Origin: Fodinibius sp. Rm-B-1B1-1
GTDB lineage: Bacteria > Bacteroidota > Rhodothermia > Balneolales > Balneolaceae
Direction: 5' to 3'
Length of the DNA: 64,000 bases
Assembly: GCF_038594945.1 (NCBI RefSeq)
Contig: NZ_JBCFYD010000001.1
Coordinates: forward strand, 1,116,001 to 1,180,000
A model generated the notes under the pieces. It saw only the letters and a program-made list of their open reading frames with translations. It made no database searches and had not been told where the DNA came from. Made by a program: the position numbers and the translations under genes. Position 1 is the stretch's first letter. Every line of letters begins with the position of its first letter. Shown here piece by piece: positions 52,271-61,306 of the stretch.

Positions 52271-54355
52271 ATGAGACGACTAACTGCACTACTTACCATA
52301 CTGATATTCACAGGATTAACACTGGTAGCCTGCGGAGGCGACTCCGGGACGGGCCCCGATCCGGGTAACGGAGATAATGGCGATAACGTAGACGACCCGA
52401 CTACATATACCGTTGAGGCCTCAGCGGCCGAGGGGGGTACGGTGTCTCCTTCCGGGGCCAATGACTATGAAGAAGGGGAAACCGTAGAATTGACAGCCGA
52501 CCCCAACGACGAATATCTGTTTTCAGGGTGGACGGGTGATATGGAAAGCGAAGACAACCCACTGTCGCTTACGGTAGACCAAGACTATTCGCTAACGGCA
52601 AATTTTGAGCTAAAAAGCTATGAGCTCACCATTAATAAGGAAGGTGATGGCAGCGTTAGCGAAGAAATTGTGGAGGAAAAATCCAAAAAATATGAGCATG
52701 GTACGGTTGTAGAACTCACCGCCAATCCCGCCGAAGGGTATAAATTTGTCGAATGGAAAGGGGATGTGGAAGGCAGCGAAAATCCGGCTCAGATTACCGT
52801 GGACGACCCAAAAGAGGTAACAGCCGTATTTGAGAAAAAAAGTTATAACCTTACGGTAAATACAGATGGTGATGGGGCCGTTGCCGAAGAGGTAGTACAA
52901 CATAAGTCCACGGAGTACGATCATGGTACGGTTGTGGAATTAACCGCGAATGCCGGGAATGGGTATAAATTTGTGGAATGGACCGGAGATCTGACAGGAA
53001 ATGATAACCCTGCTCAAATAACAGTGGATAAGGCGAAGAAAGTTACTGCTGTTTTTGAGAAGAAAGAGTACAAGTTAATGGTCGATACATCTGGTGACGG
53101 ATCGGTGTCGAAGGATCCCGATCAATCTACATACGAGTATAATACAGAGGTAGAACTCACCGCAAATGCTGCCGAAGGATATAAATTTGTAGAGTGGCAA
53201 GGTGCCATGACAGGATCTGAAAATCCTGAAAAACTGCAAATAAATGAAGAAAAGGAAGTGACGGCGGTATTTGAGTCAACCTTTTATATGGCATCCAATG
53301 GAGTAACCGTAAAGTGTGAAGACGCCAGCGTAGGGGAAACTGGGACGGTAAACGGAGATACTTATACCAAACGTAGCGCCGATCAGATTACTCCCTCCAA
53401 TGCCCCGACGACTTGTACCTCCGGCATTTCCGATATGAGCAATTTATTTGATGGTGCCGGCTCTTTTAACGGAGATGTCAGCCATTGGGATGTGAGCAGT
53501 GTAACTAATATGAAGTCGATGTTTAAAGATGCCAGTTCCTTCGACCAGGATATTGGTGCCTGGGATGTGTCTGGTGTAACCAAGACGAGTAATATGTTCT
53601 CTAACGCTGATTCCTTTAATCAAGATATCAGCAGTTGGGACATCAGTAGCGTAACGGATATGCATGGAATGTTTCAGGATGCTACCATCTTTAATCAGAA
53701 TATTGGCAATTGGAATGTCTCTTCAGTAACGAATATGAGAAGGATGTTTAATGGTGCCAGTTCCTTTAACAGTGATATTGGCAGCTGGGACGTCAGTAGT
53801 GTAACAACTATGCAAGAGATGTTTTGGGGTGCTTCATCGTTCAACCAAGATATTGGCAGCTGGGACGTATCCAGCGTAACCAGTATGGAAAGCATGTTTG
53901 CTGGTGCTAACTCCTTCAACCAAAATCTTAACAATTGGAATGTGTCCAATGTAACAGATATGCGGGCTATGTTTGACTCTGCCGATTCATTTGATAGTAA
54001 TATTTCCAGCTGGGCTGTGGGGAGCGTTACCGATATGAGCAAGATGTTTGAGGGTGCAAGCTCCTTTAACGGAAATATCAGCGGCTGGGATGTCAGTAGT
54101 GTAACGAATATGGGAAGTATGTTTTGGAGTGCTTATGCCTTTAACCAAGATATCGGCAACTGGGACGTCAGCAATGTAACTAACATGTATGGTATGTTTA
54201 ATTATGCCATTACTTTTAACCAAGATATCAGCAGCTGGTGCGTATCTAATATTTCTTCCAAGCCTACTAGATTTGATGATGGTGCCGGTTTTGAAGGCGA
54301 TGACGATCCGGATACCGGGAAGCAGCCGGTCTGGGGAACCTGTCCCGGTAACTAG
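52271..54355 (+). CDS. Array lipoprotein 2: InlB-like repeats plus BspA/DUF285 repeats
   Basis: At 694 residues this is the largest in the array. Signal [21 protein letters not shown] with the lipobox Cys at residue 21. Four InlB-like modules follow (ANFELK, AVFEKK, AVFEKK and AVFEST ends), then the two-Cys cap ([22 protein letters not shown]), ten DUF285 repeats (for example [20 protein letters not shown]) and the C-terminal [10 protein letters not shown] cap. Its tail is nearly identical to that of gene 1. More repeats are present here than in genes 1, 4 and 5. Role as for gene 1: extracellular binding, ligand unknown. Confidence 0.9.
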   Translation: MRRLTALLTILIFTGLTLVACGGDSGTGPDPGNGDNGDNVDDPTTYTVEASAAEGGTVSPSGANDYEEGETVELTADPNDEYLFSGWTGDMESEDNPLSLTVDQDYSLTANFELKSYELTINKEGDGSVSEEIVEEKSKKYEHGTVVELTANPAEGYKFVEWKGDVEGSENPAQITVDDPKEVTAVFEKKSYNLTVNTDGDGAVAEEVVQHKSTEYDHGTVVELTANAGNGYKFVEWTGDLTGNDNPAQITVDKAKKVTAVFEKKEYKLMVDTSGDGSVSKDPDQSTYEYNTEVELTANAAEGYKFVEWQGAMTGSENPEKLQINEEKEVTAVFESTFYMASNGVTVKCEDASVGETGTVNGDTYTKRSADQITPSNAPTTCTSGISDMSNLFDGAGSFNGDVSHWDVSSVTNMKSMFKDASSFDQDIGAWDVSGVTKTSNMFSNADSFNQDISSWDISSVTDMHGMFQDATIFNQNIGNWNVSSVTNMRRMFNGASSFNSDIGSWDVSSVTTMQEMFWGASSFNQDIGSWDVSSVTSMESMFAGANSFNQNLNNWNVSNVTDMRAMFDSADSFDSNISSWAVGSVTDMSKMFEGASSFNGNISGWDVSSVTNMGSMFWSAYAFNQDIGNWDVSNVTNMYGMFNYAITFNQDISSWCVSNISSKPTRFDDGAGFEGDDDPDTGKQPVWGTCPGN

Positions 54356-54374
54356 CTTAATTTTTTCAAATTCA
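54272..54374 (+). repeat. 3' tail module, copy 2 (end of lipoprotein gene 2)
   Basis: It matches 52096-52198 over 103 bases with one mismatch (C for T in the GATAC/TGGG stretch). It is followed by an imperfect inverted repeat beginning GATGCTGACC and ending GCATC. Confidence 0.85.
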
Positions 54375-54408
54375 GATGCTGACCTATGGTAAATCGGGCT
54401 GTGCATCA

Positions 54409-54445
54409 AATAAGAGAATAGGTTATAAGTTTAAAATAATATCAT
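54409..54445 (+). repeat. Leader A, copy 2 (upstream of lipoprotein gene 3)
   Basis: These 37 bases are identical to 50501-50537 in front of gene 1. Here the leader follows directly on the tail/inverted repeat of gene 2, which shows a modular junction. Confidence 0.85.
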
Positions 54446-54446
54446 T

Positions 54447-55952
54447 ATGAGACGACTAATTGCACTATTTACCGTACTAACGTTCACAGGATTAATACTG
54501 TTGTCATGCAGCGACTCCGGTACCGGACCCAGTTCGGATAACGGAGATAATGGTGGCGATGGTAGCGATGAAACCACCACCTACACTATGGATGTTACTA
54601 TATCGCCATCAGAAGGTGGTTCAGTTTCTCGGTCAGCCGATGGGCCGTATGACGAAGGTGAAACCGTAGAGCTCACCGCCGAGTCCGCTGAAGGCTATGG
54701 TTTTGTGGAGTGGCAGGGGGACCTATCCGGCACCCAGAATCCCGAAGAAGTTACCATGGACGAGTCTAAAGAGGTAACAGTGGTGTTCGAGGAGAAGCCA
54801 TCCTTTTATCTGGCCTCCAACGGGGTAACCGTTATTTGTGATGCTGCTTCCGTCGGTGACACTGGCACGGTGGAAGGCGTCACGTATACCAAACGTACCG
54901 CCGATCAGATTACCTCGGATAACGCTCCTACAACCTGTACCAGCGGCATCACAGATATGTATTCTATGTTCCGGGATTCCACGGACTTTAATGGCGATAT
55001 AAGCACCTGGGATGTGTCTGGCGTAACCAATATGATGCGCATGTTTTATAATGCCGGATCTTTTAACCAGGATATCAGTTACTGGGATGTATCTGCTGTA
55101 GAAACGATGAGAAGTATGTTTTGGGATGCTGATAACTTTGACCAGGATCTCAACAGCTGGGATGTGGGCAATGTTAACCGTATGGATTATATGTTTAGAT
55201 CCACTCCTTTTAACGGAAATATAAGCAGCTGGGATGTTTCTTCTGTTGCGAATATGCAAGACATGTTTCATGGTGCTATATCCTTCAACCAGGATATCGG
55301 TGACTGGGATGTTTCCGGTGTAGAAGATATGGCATCCATGTTTCTGAATGCTGAATCCTTTAACCAAGATCTCAACAGCTGGGATGTGGGTAACGTAAAA
55401 AGTATGGCCGACATGTTTAGAGATGCCACTTCCTTTGACGGAAATATAAGCGATTGGGACGTCAGCAGCGCCATGTATATGAATAGAATGTTTTCCGGGG
55501 CCACCTCTTTCAATCAGGATATCAGCGGCTGGGATGTAGGCAGTGTTACCAATATGAGACGCATGTTTTTTGAGGCTACGGTTTTTGACCAAAGTCTCAA
55601 CAGTTGGGATGTCTCCAAAGTAGAAGATATGAGTCAGATGTTTTATCGGGCTTTCAGCTTTAACCAAGACCTTAGCGACTGGGATGTCTCCAGCGTAACT
55701 GATGTGAGCGGCATGTTCGCCGGTGATAGTCAAGGAAGCTCATCCTTTGATGGAGCTCTCAGTGGCTGGGATCTATCAGGTATATCTGCTAAGGAAGATA
55801 TGGAAACAATGTTTTATAACGCTGATGACTTTAACCAAGATATCAGCGACTGGTGCGTACCAAATATTTCGGAAAAACCTGCTGGTTTTTCATCGTTCAG
55901 TGGGCTTGCAGAAGAACACGAGCCAGTGTGGGGAACCTGTCCCGGATCGTAG
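54447..55952 (+). CDS. Array lipoprotein 3: one InlB-like module, eleven DUF285 repeats
   Basis: This 501-residue lipoprotein has signal MRRLIALFTVLTFTGLILLSC with lipobox Cys 21. Only one InlB-like module follows (SVSRSADGPYDEGETVEL to VVFEEK), then the two-Cys cap (VICDAASVGDTG, TTCTSGITDM), eleven DUF285 repeats (SWDVGNVKSMADMFRDATSF and others) and a C-terminal cap with a different ending, WGTCPGS. It has the highest DUF285 to InlB ratio in the array. The signal and first module are almost the same as in gene 5. Its 3' tail does not belong to the tail family of genes 1, 2 and 4. Confidence 0.9.
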   Translation: MRRLIALFTVLTFTGLILLSCSDSGTGPSSDNGDNGGDGSDETTTYTMDVTISPSEGGSVSRSADGPYDEGETVELTAESAEGYGFVEWQGDLSGTQNPEEVTMDESKEVTVVFEEKPSFYLASNGVTVICDAASVGDTGTVEGVTYTKRTADQITSDNAPTTCTSGITDMYSMFRDSTDFNGDISTWDVSGVTNMMRMFYNAGSFNQDISYWDVSAVETMRSMFWDADNFDQDLNSWDVGNVNRMDYMFRSTPFNGNISSWDVSSVANMQDMFHGAISFNQDIGDWDVSGVEDMASMFLNAESFNQDLNSWDVGNVKSMADMFRDATSFDGNISDWDVSSAMYMNRMFSGATSFNQDISGWDVGSVTNMRRMFFEATVFDQSLNSWDVSKVEDMSQMFYRAFSFNQDLSDWDVSSVTDVSGMFAGDSQGSSSFDGALSGWDLSGISAKEDMETMFYNADDFNQDISDWCVPNISEKPAGFSSFSGLAEEHEPVWGTCPGS

Positions 55953-56022
55953 AAAGTAGATTAATAATATACCGTGCCGGTCACATCAGATAGGCTGGTA
56001 CAAATCAAAAAATATCAATCAA

Positions 56023-57984
56023 ATGAGACGACTAACTGCACTACTTACCATACTGATATTCACAGGAATCATGTTGGCCTGCGGAGATTCGGGCACCGGC
56101 CCCGACCCCGACAACAATGAAAATGAAGAAGCTACAACCTACACAGTTTCGGTAGATATGACGCCATCGGATGCGGGAATGGTATCCCCGACAACAGAGG
56201 AGACCTATGAGGAGGGCAAAGAAATTCAGCTGCTGGCCAATGCTAAAGATGAGTATGTATTTACTGGCTGGAGCGGGGATATGGAAGGAGATGTGAATCC
56301 GCTACCCTTAACCGTGAGTCAGGATTTTAATCTCACGGCCAATTTCGAGCTCAAAAATTATGATCTGAGTACTGACGTAGAAGGAGAAGGCTCGGTTCAG
56401 GAGAATGTGTTGGAGCAAAAATCCAAAGAATATAAGCATGGTACAGCGATAGAATTGATTGCGACTCCAGCCAAAGGCTATAAGTTTGTTGAATGGAACG
56501 GGGATGAGACCGGTACGGATAACCCAATGCAGATTACCGTGGATGATCCCAAAGAAGTAACAGCCGTTTTTGAAAAGAAGAGCTACAAGTTGGCCGTTAC
56601 CACCAATGGAAGCGGAGCGGTTTCGGAGCAGGTGGTATCAAAAGCCAAGGGCTATGAGTACGGGGATGTCGTAGAGCTGTCCCCCAGCGCCGCCGAAGGG
56701 TGGACATTTGTTGAATGGAGCGGCGACCTCTCGGGTTCGGATAATCCCGCCCAAGTTACCGTTGATGCGGCCAAGGATGTAACCGCCGTATTTGAACGCA
56801 AAACATTTGCTCTGGCCCCTGATATTCAGGGCGAAGGCAGCGTCGCCAAAGATCCCGACCAGACCGAATACAAATATGGTGAAAAGGTAATCCTGACGGC
56901 CGAGCCCAACAATAACTGGTCCTTTAAAGAGTGGGCAGGTGAAATTTCCGGCACGACGCCCGAAATAACTGTCACGGTGTATTCGGAGCGAGATATTACG
57001 ACCGTCTTTGAAGAGAAACCTCTGTTTTATTCAGCCCAAAATGGATATACCGTAGTATGCCCGGAAGCCGATCCCGGCCAGAAAGGCTTTTTAAACGGTG
57101 ATCCGAATGGCAAGCAGTATGAAGCCGTGGACCGGGCCATGCTGGTAGAAAAGATTGAAAACGACGAGGATGTGACCCGGGTTTGTACAACTCCCGTTAC
57201 GGATATGTATAATTTATTTGGTGGTCTTTTTGGTGATCCAGTCACGTTTAATCAGGATATTGGCCAGTGGGATGTAAGTAATGTAACCGATATGAATCGA
57301 ATGTTTTACAACGTAACAGACTTTAATCAAGATCTAAATAGCTGGGACGTGAGCAGTGTCACGAATATGTATAGAATGTTTCTTGATGCTTCATCATTTA
57401 ACCAGGATATCAGTGGCTGGGATGTTAGTAGCGTAACTAATATGAATTTTATGTTTAGTGGTGCCGAGGACTTTAACCAAGATATCAGTAGTTGGGATGT
57501 CAGTAATGTGGAGGGGATGAGTTATATGTTTCGCGATAGCAATTTCAATAGGGATATAAGCGATTGGGATGTCAGTAGCGTAACCGATATGTCCTGGATG
57601 TTTTTTAATGCCAGTTCGTTCAAACAAGATATTGGCAGCTGGGATGTATCTGCAGTAACTACTATGCGATATATGTTTCATGAGGCTTCATCCTTTAACC
57701 AAGATATTGGTAACTGGGACGTCAGCAATGTAACTGACATGCACGGTATGTTTGAGGAGGCCACATTATTCAACCAAGATATCAGCAGCTGGAATACCTC
57801 GGCAGCAACCACTATGGACAAAATGTTTAAGAATGCTTCCTCTTTTAACCAGGATATCAGCAGCTGGTGCGTTTCAAAAATTGATTCAAAGCCATCAGAT
57901 TTTGATACCAATGCCGGTTTTGAAGGCGATGACGATCCGGATACCGGGAAGCAGCCGGTCTGGGGAACCTGTCCCGGTAATTAG
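56023..57984 (+). CDS. Array lipoprotein 4: four InlB-like modules, eight DUF285 repeats
   Basis: This 653-residue protein has signal [20 protein letters not shown] (Cys 20). Four InlB-like modules (ANFELK, AVFEKK, AVFERK, TVFEEK ends) lead to a divergent cap ([31 protein letters not shown]) with an insertion before the second cysteine. Eight DUF285 repeats ([14 protein letters not shown] onwards) and the [10 protein letters not shown] end follow. The cap differs most from the other copies, so its ligand-facing surface may differ. It has neither leader A nor B, only a shorter AT-rich leader. Confidence 0.9.
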   Translation: MRRLTALLTILIFTGIMLACGDSGTGPDPDNNENEEATTYTVSVDMTPSDAGMVSPTTEETYEEGKEIQLLANAKDEYVFTGWSGDMEGDVNPLPLTVSQDFNLTANFELKNYDLSTDVEGEGSVQENVLEQKSKEYKHGTAIELIATPAKGYKFVEWNGDETGTDNPMQITVDDPKEVTAVFEKKSYKLAVTTNGSGAVSEQVVSKAKGYEYGDVVELSPSAAEGWTFVEWSGDLSGSDNPAQVTVDAAKDVTAVFERKTFALAPDIQGEGSVAKDPDQTEYKYGEKVILTAEPNNNWSFKEWAGEISGTTPEITVTVYSERDITTVFEEKPLFYSAQNGYTVVCPEADPGQKGFLNGDPNGKQYEAVDRAMLVEKIENDEDVTRVCTTPVTDMYNLFGGLFGDPVTFNQDIGQWDVSNVTDMNRMFYNVTDFNQDLNSWDVSSVTNMYRMFLDASSFNQDISGWDVSSVTNMNFMFSGAEDFNQDISSWDVSNVEGMSYMFRDSNFNRDISDWDVSSVTDMSWMFFNASSFKQDIGSWDVSAVTTMRYMFHEASSFNQDIGNWDVSNVTDMHGMFEEATLFNQDISSWNTSAATTMDKMFKNASSFNQDISSWCVSKIDSKPSDFDTNAGFEGDDDPDTGKQPVWGTCPGN

Positions 57985-58004
57985 CTTAATTTTTTTCAAA
58001 TTCA
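57901..58004 (+). repeat. 3' tail module, copy 3 (end of lipoprotein gene 4)
   Basis: Same module as 52096-52198, with a changed first few bases and one extra T in the T-run after the stop. It is followed by an inverted repeat GATGCC (58005-58010) / GGCATC (58031-58036) with further CCC/GGG pairing inside, overlapping leader B of gene 5. Confidence 0.8.
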
Positions 58005-58036
58005 GATGCCGACCCATGGTAAACCGGGCTGGCATC
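58005..58036. repeat. Inverted repeat at the tail/leader junction of genes 4 and 5
   Basis: GATGCC-GACCC on the left pairs with GGGCT-GGCATC on the right, with one mismatch and one G-U pair. Related sequences lie at 54375-54407 (GATGCT...GCATC) and in degenerate form after gene 1. It could be a terminator without T-run or a recombination site. Confidence 0.6.
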
Positions 58037-58075
58037 ACATGAGAATACAGATTAAAATTTTCAAAAATTTATCAT
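58031..58075 (+). repeat. Leader B, copy 2 (upstream of lipoprotein gene 5)
   Basis: Identical over 45 bases to 52225-52269 in front of gene 2. Gene 5 then begins like gene 3 (MKRLIALFTVL), so leader and coding start come from different lineages. Confidence 0.85.
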
Positions 58076-58076
58076 T

Positions 58077-59567
58077 ATGAAACGACTAATTGCACTATTT
58101 ACCGTACTAATTTTCACAGGATTAATACTGTTGTCATGCAGCGACTCCGGTACCGGACCCAGTTCAGATAACGAAGGCAATGGCAATAACAGTGAAGGCG
58201 AAACTACCTACAGTGTGGACGTTAGCATATCGCCATCAGAAAGTGGTTCAGTTTCTCGGTCAGCCGATGGGCCATATGACGAAGGGGAAACCGTAGAGTT
58301 GACGGCCGAGGCCAGCGACGAATATCTGTTTTCAGGGTGGACGGGTGATATGGAAAGCGAAGACAACCCTCTATCGCTTACTGTAGACCAAGACTATTTT
58401 CTGACGGCTAATTTTGAAAAGAAAAGCTATGCTCTGACGACTAATACCGAAGGGGAAGGGGCCATAGATGAAAATGTGGTTCAGGAAAAATCCAAAGAAT
58501 ATGAGCATGGTACGGTTGTAGAACTCACCGCCAATCCTGCCAAAGGGTATAGGTTTGTCGAATGGAAAGGGGATATCGAAGGATCAGATAATCCGGCTCA
58601 GATTACCGTGGACGATCCGAAAGATGTAACAGCGGTATTTGAGAAAAAAAGCTATGAGCTGACTATAAACACCGAAGGAAAAGGAGCGGTAAACGAAGAA
58701 GTTGTCCAAAGTAAATCGTACGATCATGGTACGGTTGTGGAGTTGACCGCGAATGCCGGGAATGGGTATAAATTTGCAGAATGGACCGGAGATCTGTCTG
58801 GCAGTGATAATCCGTCCCAAATAACCGTCGATAAAGCCAAGGAAGTGACGGCTGTTTTTGGAAAGAAAAGTTTTGCATTGACTACAAATACAAGCGGAAG
58901 CGGTTCGATTACAAAAACGCCCGATCAGTCAACGTATGAATATGAAACGACTGTCGAGTTGGAGGCGACACCTGCTGACGGATATAAATTTGTGGAATGG
59001 ACCGGGGACAAAGCCAGTACTGATAACCCTGTTGAAATAACTATTGATGCCGAAAAAATAGTAACAGCGGTATTTGAGGAAACACAAGCAAAATTCTATT
59101 TGGCTGGAAATGGGGTTACCATAAAATGTGAGGAAGCCAGTGTAGGCGAATCCGGAACAGTAAATGGTGATGAATATATTAAACGTACCGTCGACCAGAT
59201 TACTACAGACAATGCTCCAACTACTTGTACTAGCGGGATCACGGATATGAGCTCTTTGTTTGAGGGAGCTGACTCCTTTAATAGAGATATCACCCACTGG
59301 GATGTATCTGAGGTAACCCGCATGAACCGCATGTTTACTGGTGTTGATCTATTTAACCAAGATATAAGCTATTGGGATGTGTCCAGTGTTAAAAACATGG
59401 ATAGGATGTTTTGGCTTGCCAGTGACTTCAATCAAAATCTCAGCGGTTGGTGTGTAAAGAACATTGGTGCAACAAAGCCCGATGACTTTGATGTCGGGAC
59501 ACATGATGATTTTGAAGGCAATATTAATAAGCTGCCGGATTGGGGTGCTAAGTGTTCCGGTTCATAG
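58077..59567 (+). CDS. Array lipoprotein 5: four InlB-like modules, only two DUF285 repeats
   Basis: This 496-residue lipoprotein starts MKRLIALFTVLIFTGLILLSC (Cys 21). Its first module begins like gene 3 (SVSRSADGPYDEG), continues like gene 2 ([20 protein letters not shown]), and then joins a block identical in DNA to gene 1 (58401-58484). Three more InlB-like modules follow, then the cap (IKCEEASVGESG, TTCTSGITDM), just two full DUF285 repeats and a shortened C-terminal cap (GWCVKNIG, WGAKCSGS). The N-terminus is thus a visible mosaic, and the repeat region is reduced. Still a complete frame. Confidence 0.9.
   Translation: MKRLIALFTVLIFTGLILLSCSDSGTGPSSDNEGNGNNSEGETTYSVDVSISPSESGSVSRSADGPYDEGETVELTAEASDEYLFSGWTGDMESEDNPLSLTVDQDYFLTANFEKKSYALTTNTEGEGAIDENVVQEKSKEYEHGTVVELTANPAKGYRFVEWKGDIEGSDNPAQITVDDPKDVTAVFEKKSYELTINTEGKGAVNEEVVQSKSYDHGTVVELTANAGNGYKFAEWTGDLSGSDNPSQITVDKAKEVTAVFGKKSFALTTNTSGSGSITKTPDQSTYEYETTVELEATPADGYKFVEWTGDKASTDNPVEITIDAEKIVTAVFEETQAKFYLAGNGVTIKCEEASVGESGTVNGDEYIKRTVDQITTDNAPTTCTSGITDMSSLFEGADSFNRDITHWDVSEVTRMNRMFTGVDLFNQDISYWDVSSVKNMDRMFWLASDFNQNLSGWCVKNIGATKPDDFDVGTHDDFEGNINKLPDWGAKCSGS
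58401..58484 (+). repeat. 84-bp block identical to 50860-50943 (gene 1)
   Basis: No difference over 84 bases from gene 1, although flanking sequence diverges. The two copies are about 7.5 kb apart. Confidence 0.9.
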
Positions 59568-59672
59568 AATAAGTAAAACAGAATTACCAACCATTCGTTG
59601 ATAATGTTCAAATGCATATGGTGTAGTCATCGGAACCCGGCAGGATCCGAAAAATGCCACAAACGTAGTTTT

Positions 59673-59890
59673 ATGAGTATCAGGAGACTTCATTTAGTAG
59701 CAACATAAGTCTATGGGATGTCAGCAGTGTGGGAGATATGAGTAATATGTTTAAAGATGCTTCTGTCTTTGGTGGAGACCTCAGCGAATGGTGTGTTGAA
59801 GATATTCCAGATGAACCGAGTGGTTTTTCGGACGGTAGTGCTTTAACAAGTACTAAAATGCCAGACTGGGGTGATTCCTGTGGCTCATAG
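59673..59890 (+). pseudogene. Remnant of a sixth array lipoprotein
   Basis: The frame through 59699-59890 encodes SNISLWDVSSVGDMSNMFKD, then a second repeat end (GGDLSEWCVEDIP) and a C-terminal cap with WGDSCGS and a TAG stop. That is one DUF285 repeat plus the terminal cap. An ATG at 59673 opens MSIRRLHLVAT in another frame and stops at once; it loosely recalls the MRRL signal start, so signal and tail may have been joined by a deletion. No full-length gene is possible. Confidence 0.75.
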
Positions 59891-60303
59891 GTGACGAGTT
59901 CACAGGATTTTTATAATGCCACATATACCAGTGTAAGATGGGATCTTGCACTGGTATTATTGCTAATAATCAAATGGGTTGATCATTCAGACTTGCCGCT
60001 TTTATATCCTAAACGACTAATGGTTCGAGCGTCCGCTCGGACCATATACTTGCTGGAGCTTGGGCTTGGGAAGGAGATAAGCAAAAGCATATCACAGTGT
60101 CTATCACAACAAGTTAGTAGTAAGTCTGGCAGTTTACCCAGCTGGATCGAGACCCATTACCGGGGATAATCTCTGCACGTTACATATTATCTAACTGTTG
60201 CCATACATCGGAATCAAATATCCGGTACTTCAGAAGCGTCCAGCATTTATGATAAAGATTCTGAAACAAGTTGAGAATGACACTATAGGCTAACTTCAAA
60301 TTG
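59891..60303. other. Gene-free tract after the lipoprotein array
   Basis: This 413-base tract has no recognisable gene. A 92-codon open frame (59891-60169) has no family features and no start context, so it was not called. The tract holds a sharp palindrome (next entry). It separates the plus-strand array from the minus-strand SDR gene. Confidence 0.5.
60020..60045. repeat. Tight 12-bp palindrome with 2-base loop
   Basis: ATGGTTCGAGCG (60020-60031) and CGCTCGGACCAT (60034-60045) are reverse complements with one mismatch (a G-U pair in RNA) around the loop TC. No T-run follows, so it is probably a protein-binding or recombination site or a dispersed repeat rather than a terminator. Confidence 0.65.
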
Positions 60304-61017
60304 TCAGCTTTTACCGTACACCGAAACCACACTCCCGCGCGTCACCTTATTTTCAGGCGAAACTAAGTAAGCAATCTGTTGGGCCAGCTGCTCAGGCTTG
60401 GGCCATTTATCAAAATTGGCATTGGGCATGCTTTCACGGTTTTGTGAGGTGTCAATTACGGAAGGGGCGATAGCATTGACCAAGATATCATCTTCGACCA
60501 CCTCGGCGGCCAGTGATTCCGTGAGTGCAGCCACACCTGCTTTGGATGTCGTGTAGGCGGTCATTCCGGCTCCTTGCCGTGGTTCCAAGGCGGGACGTGC
60601 GGCGATGTTGACAATACGGCCACCGTCGCCTTGGTCTTTAAACTGTTGTACGGCAGCCCGACAACTATTGTAGCAGGTAACCAGGTTCAAGTTAATCTGC
60701 TTCATAAAATCAGCTTTGGAAGTTTTCTGAATCGAACCCATCCCAAATCCCCCGGCAATGTGGATAGACCCCCAAAGTGGGCCCTGCTCGTCTATCGCAT
60801 CCTCAAAAAACGATTGTGCCTGATCTTCGTCGGTGAGATCTACATCAACTTTTGTGAATACGTTTTTGTGATCGGTCAGATCAAAGTTGTCCAGCTCGGA
60901 TTTGTTAAAACAGGGTACACTGCAACGAGCTCCAGCATCCAAAAGCAATTGCACAACGGCCGTACCCAACGAGCCGGCACCGCCTGTTATGATGAAATGA
61001 CGATCGGAAAAATCCAT
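60304..61017 (-). CDS. Short-chain dehydrogenase/reductase (SDR)
   Basis: This 237-residue NAD(P)-dependent oxidoreductase has the Rossmann glycine motif TGGAGSLG near the start, the catalytic Tyr-Lys in AYTTSKAG, and RIVNIAARPA carrying the serine-region position (here Ala-Ala rather than Ser), which is unusual. Substrate unknown. It is a single minus-strand gene between the lipoprotein array and the two-component system. Confidence 0.88.
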   Translation of the reverse strand: MDFSDRHFIITGGAGSLGTAVVQLLLDAGARCSVPCFNKSELDNFDLTDHKNVFTKVDVDLTDEDQAQSFFEDAIDEQGPLWGSIHIAGGFGMGSIQKTSKADFMKQINLNLVTCYNSCRAAVQQFKDQGDGGRIVNIAARPALEPRQGAGMTAYTTSKAGVAALTESLAAEVVEDDILVNAIAPSVIDTSQNRESMPNANFDKWPKPEQLAQQIAYLVSPENKVTRGSVVSVYGKS

Positions 61018-61306
61018 AGTAACAATTCATTTAATTTTATATTGAACTAAATAACAAGTGGGAAAGTACGTGCATTCCTTTCATTTTGATAAACGGGTTA
61101 TCAAAATAACATACTTAAGGCAAAAATAATCTTGAGGTTGGGCAAATGGCACCCACAGTTGATAGTAAGACTATTGCTCGGATAGTGGCATGGATTTCTT
61201 ATCAGTGTTTCCGTAACGCAGTCAATAACTCATTTAAGTAGTATGATATTCTTATTTTTAAGTTATATAAGTGTAATATTTGATTTTTACGCAAGGAAAT
61301 AATGAC

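Noticed and set aside
54723-55733. Open frame of 336 codons on the minus strand opposite lipoprotein gene 3
   Set aside because: The 75-base DUF285 repeats keep the antisense frame open by composition; the translation is itself a repeat without family features, and similar shadows occur opposite the other copies.
51475-57870. Regularly spaced repeats that could suggest a CRISPR array
   Set aside because: The 75-base units are coding, imperfect, and in frame with lipoprotein genes; there are no unique spacers, and no cas genes are present.
59891-60169. Open frame of 92 codons after the array
   Set aside because: It has no recognisable domain or start context, and runs directly from the stop of the array remnant; probably chance.
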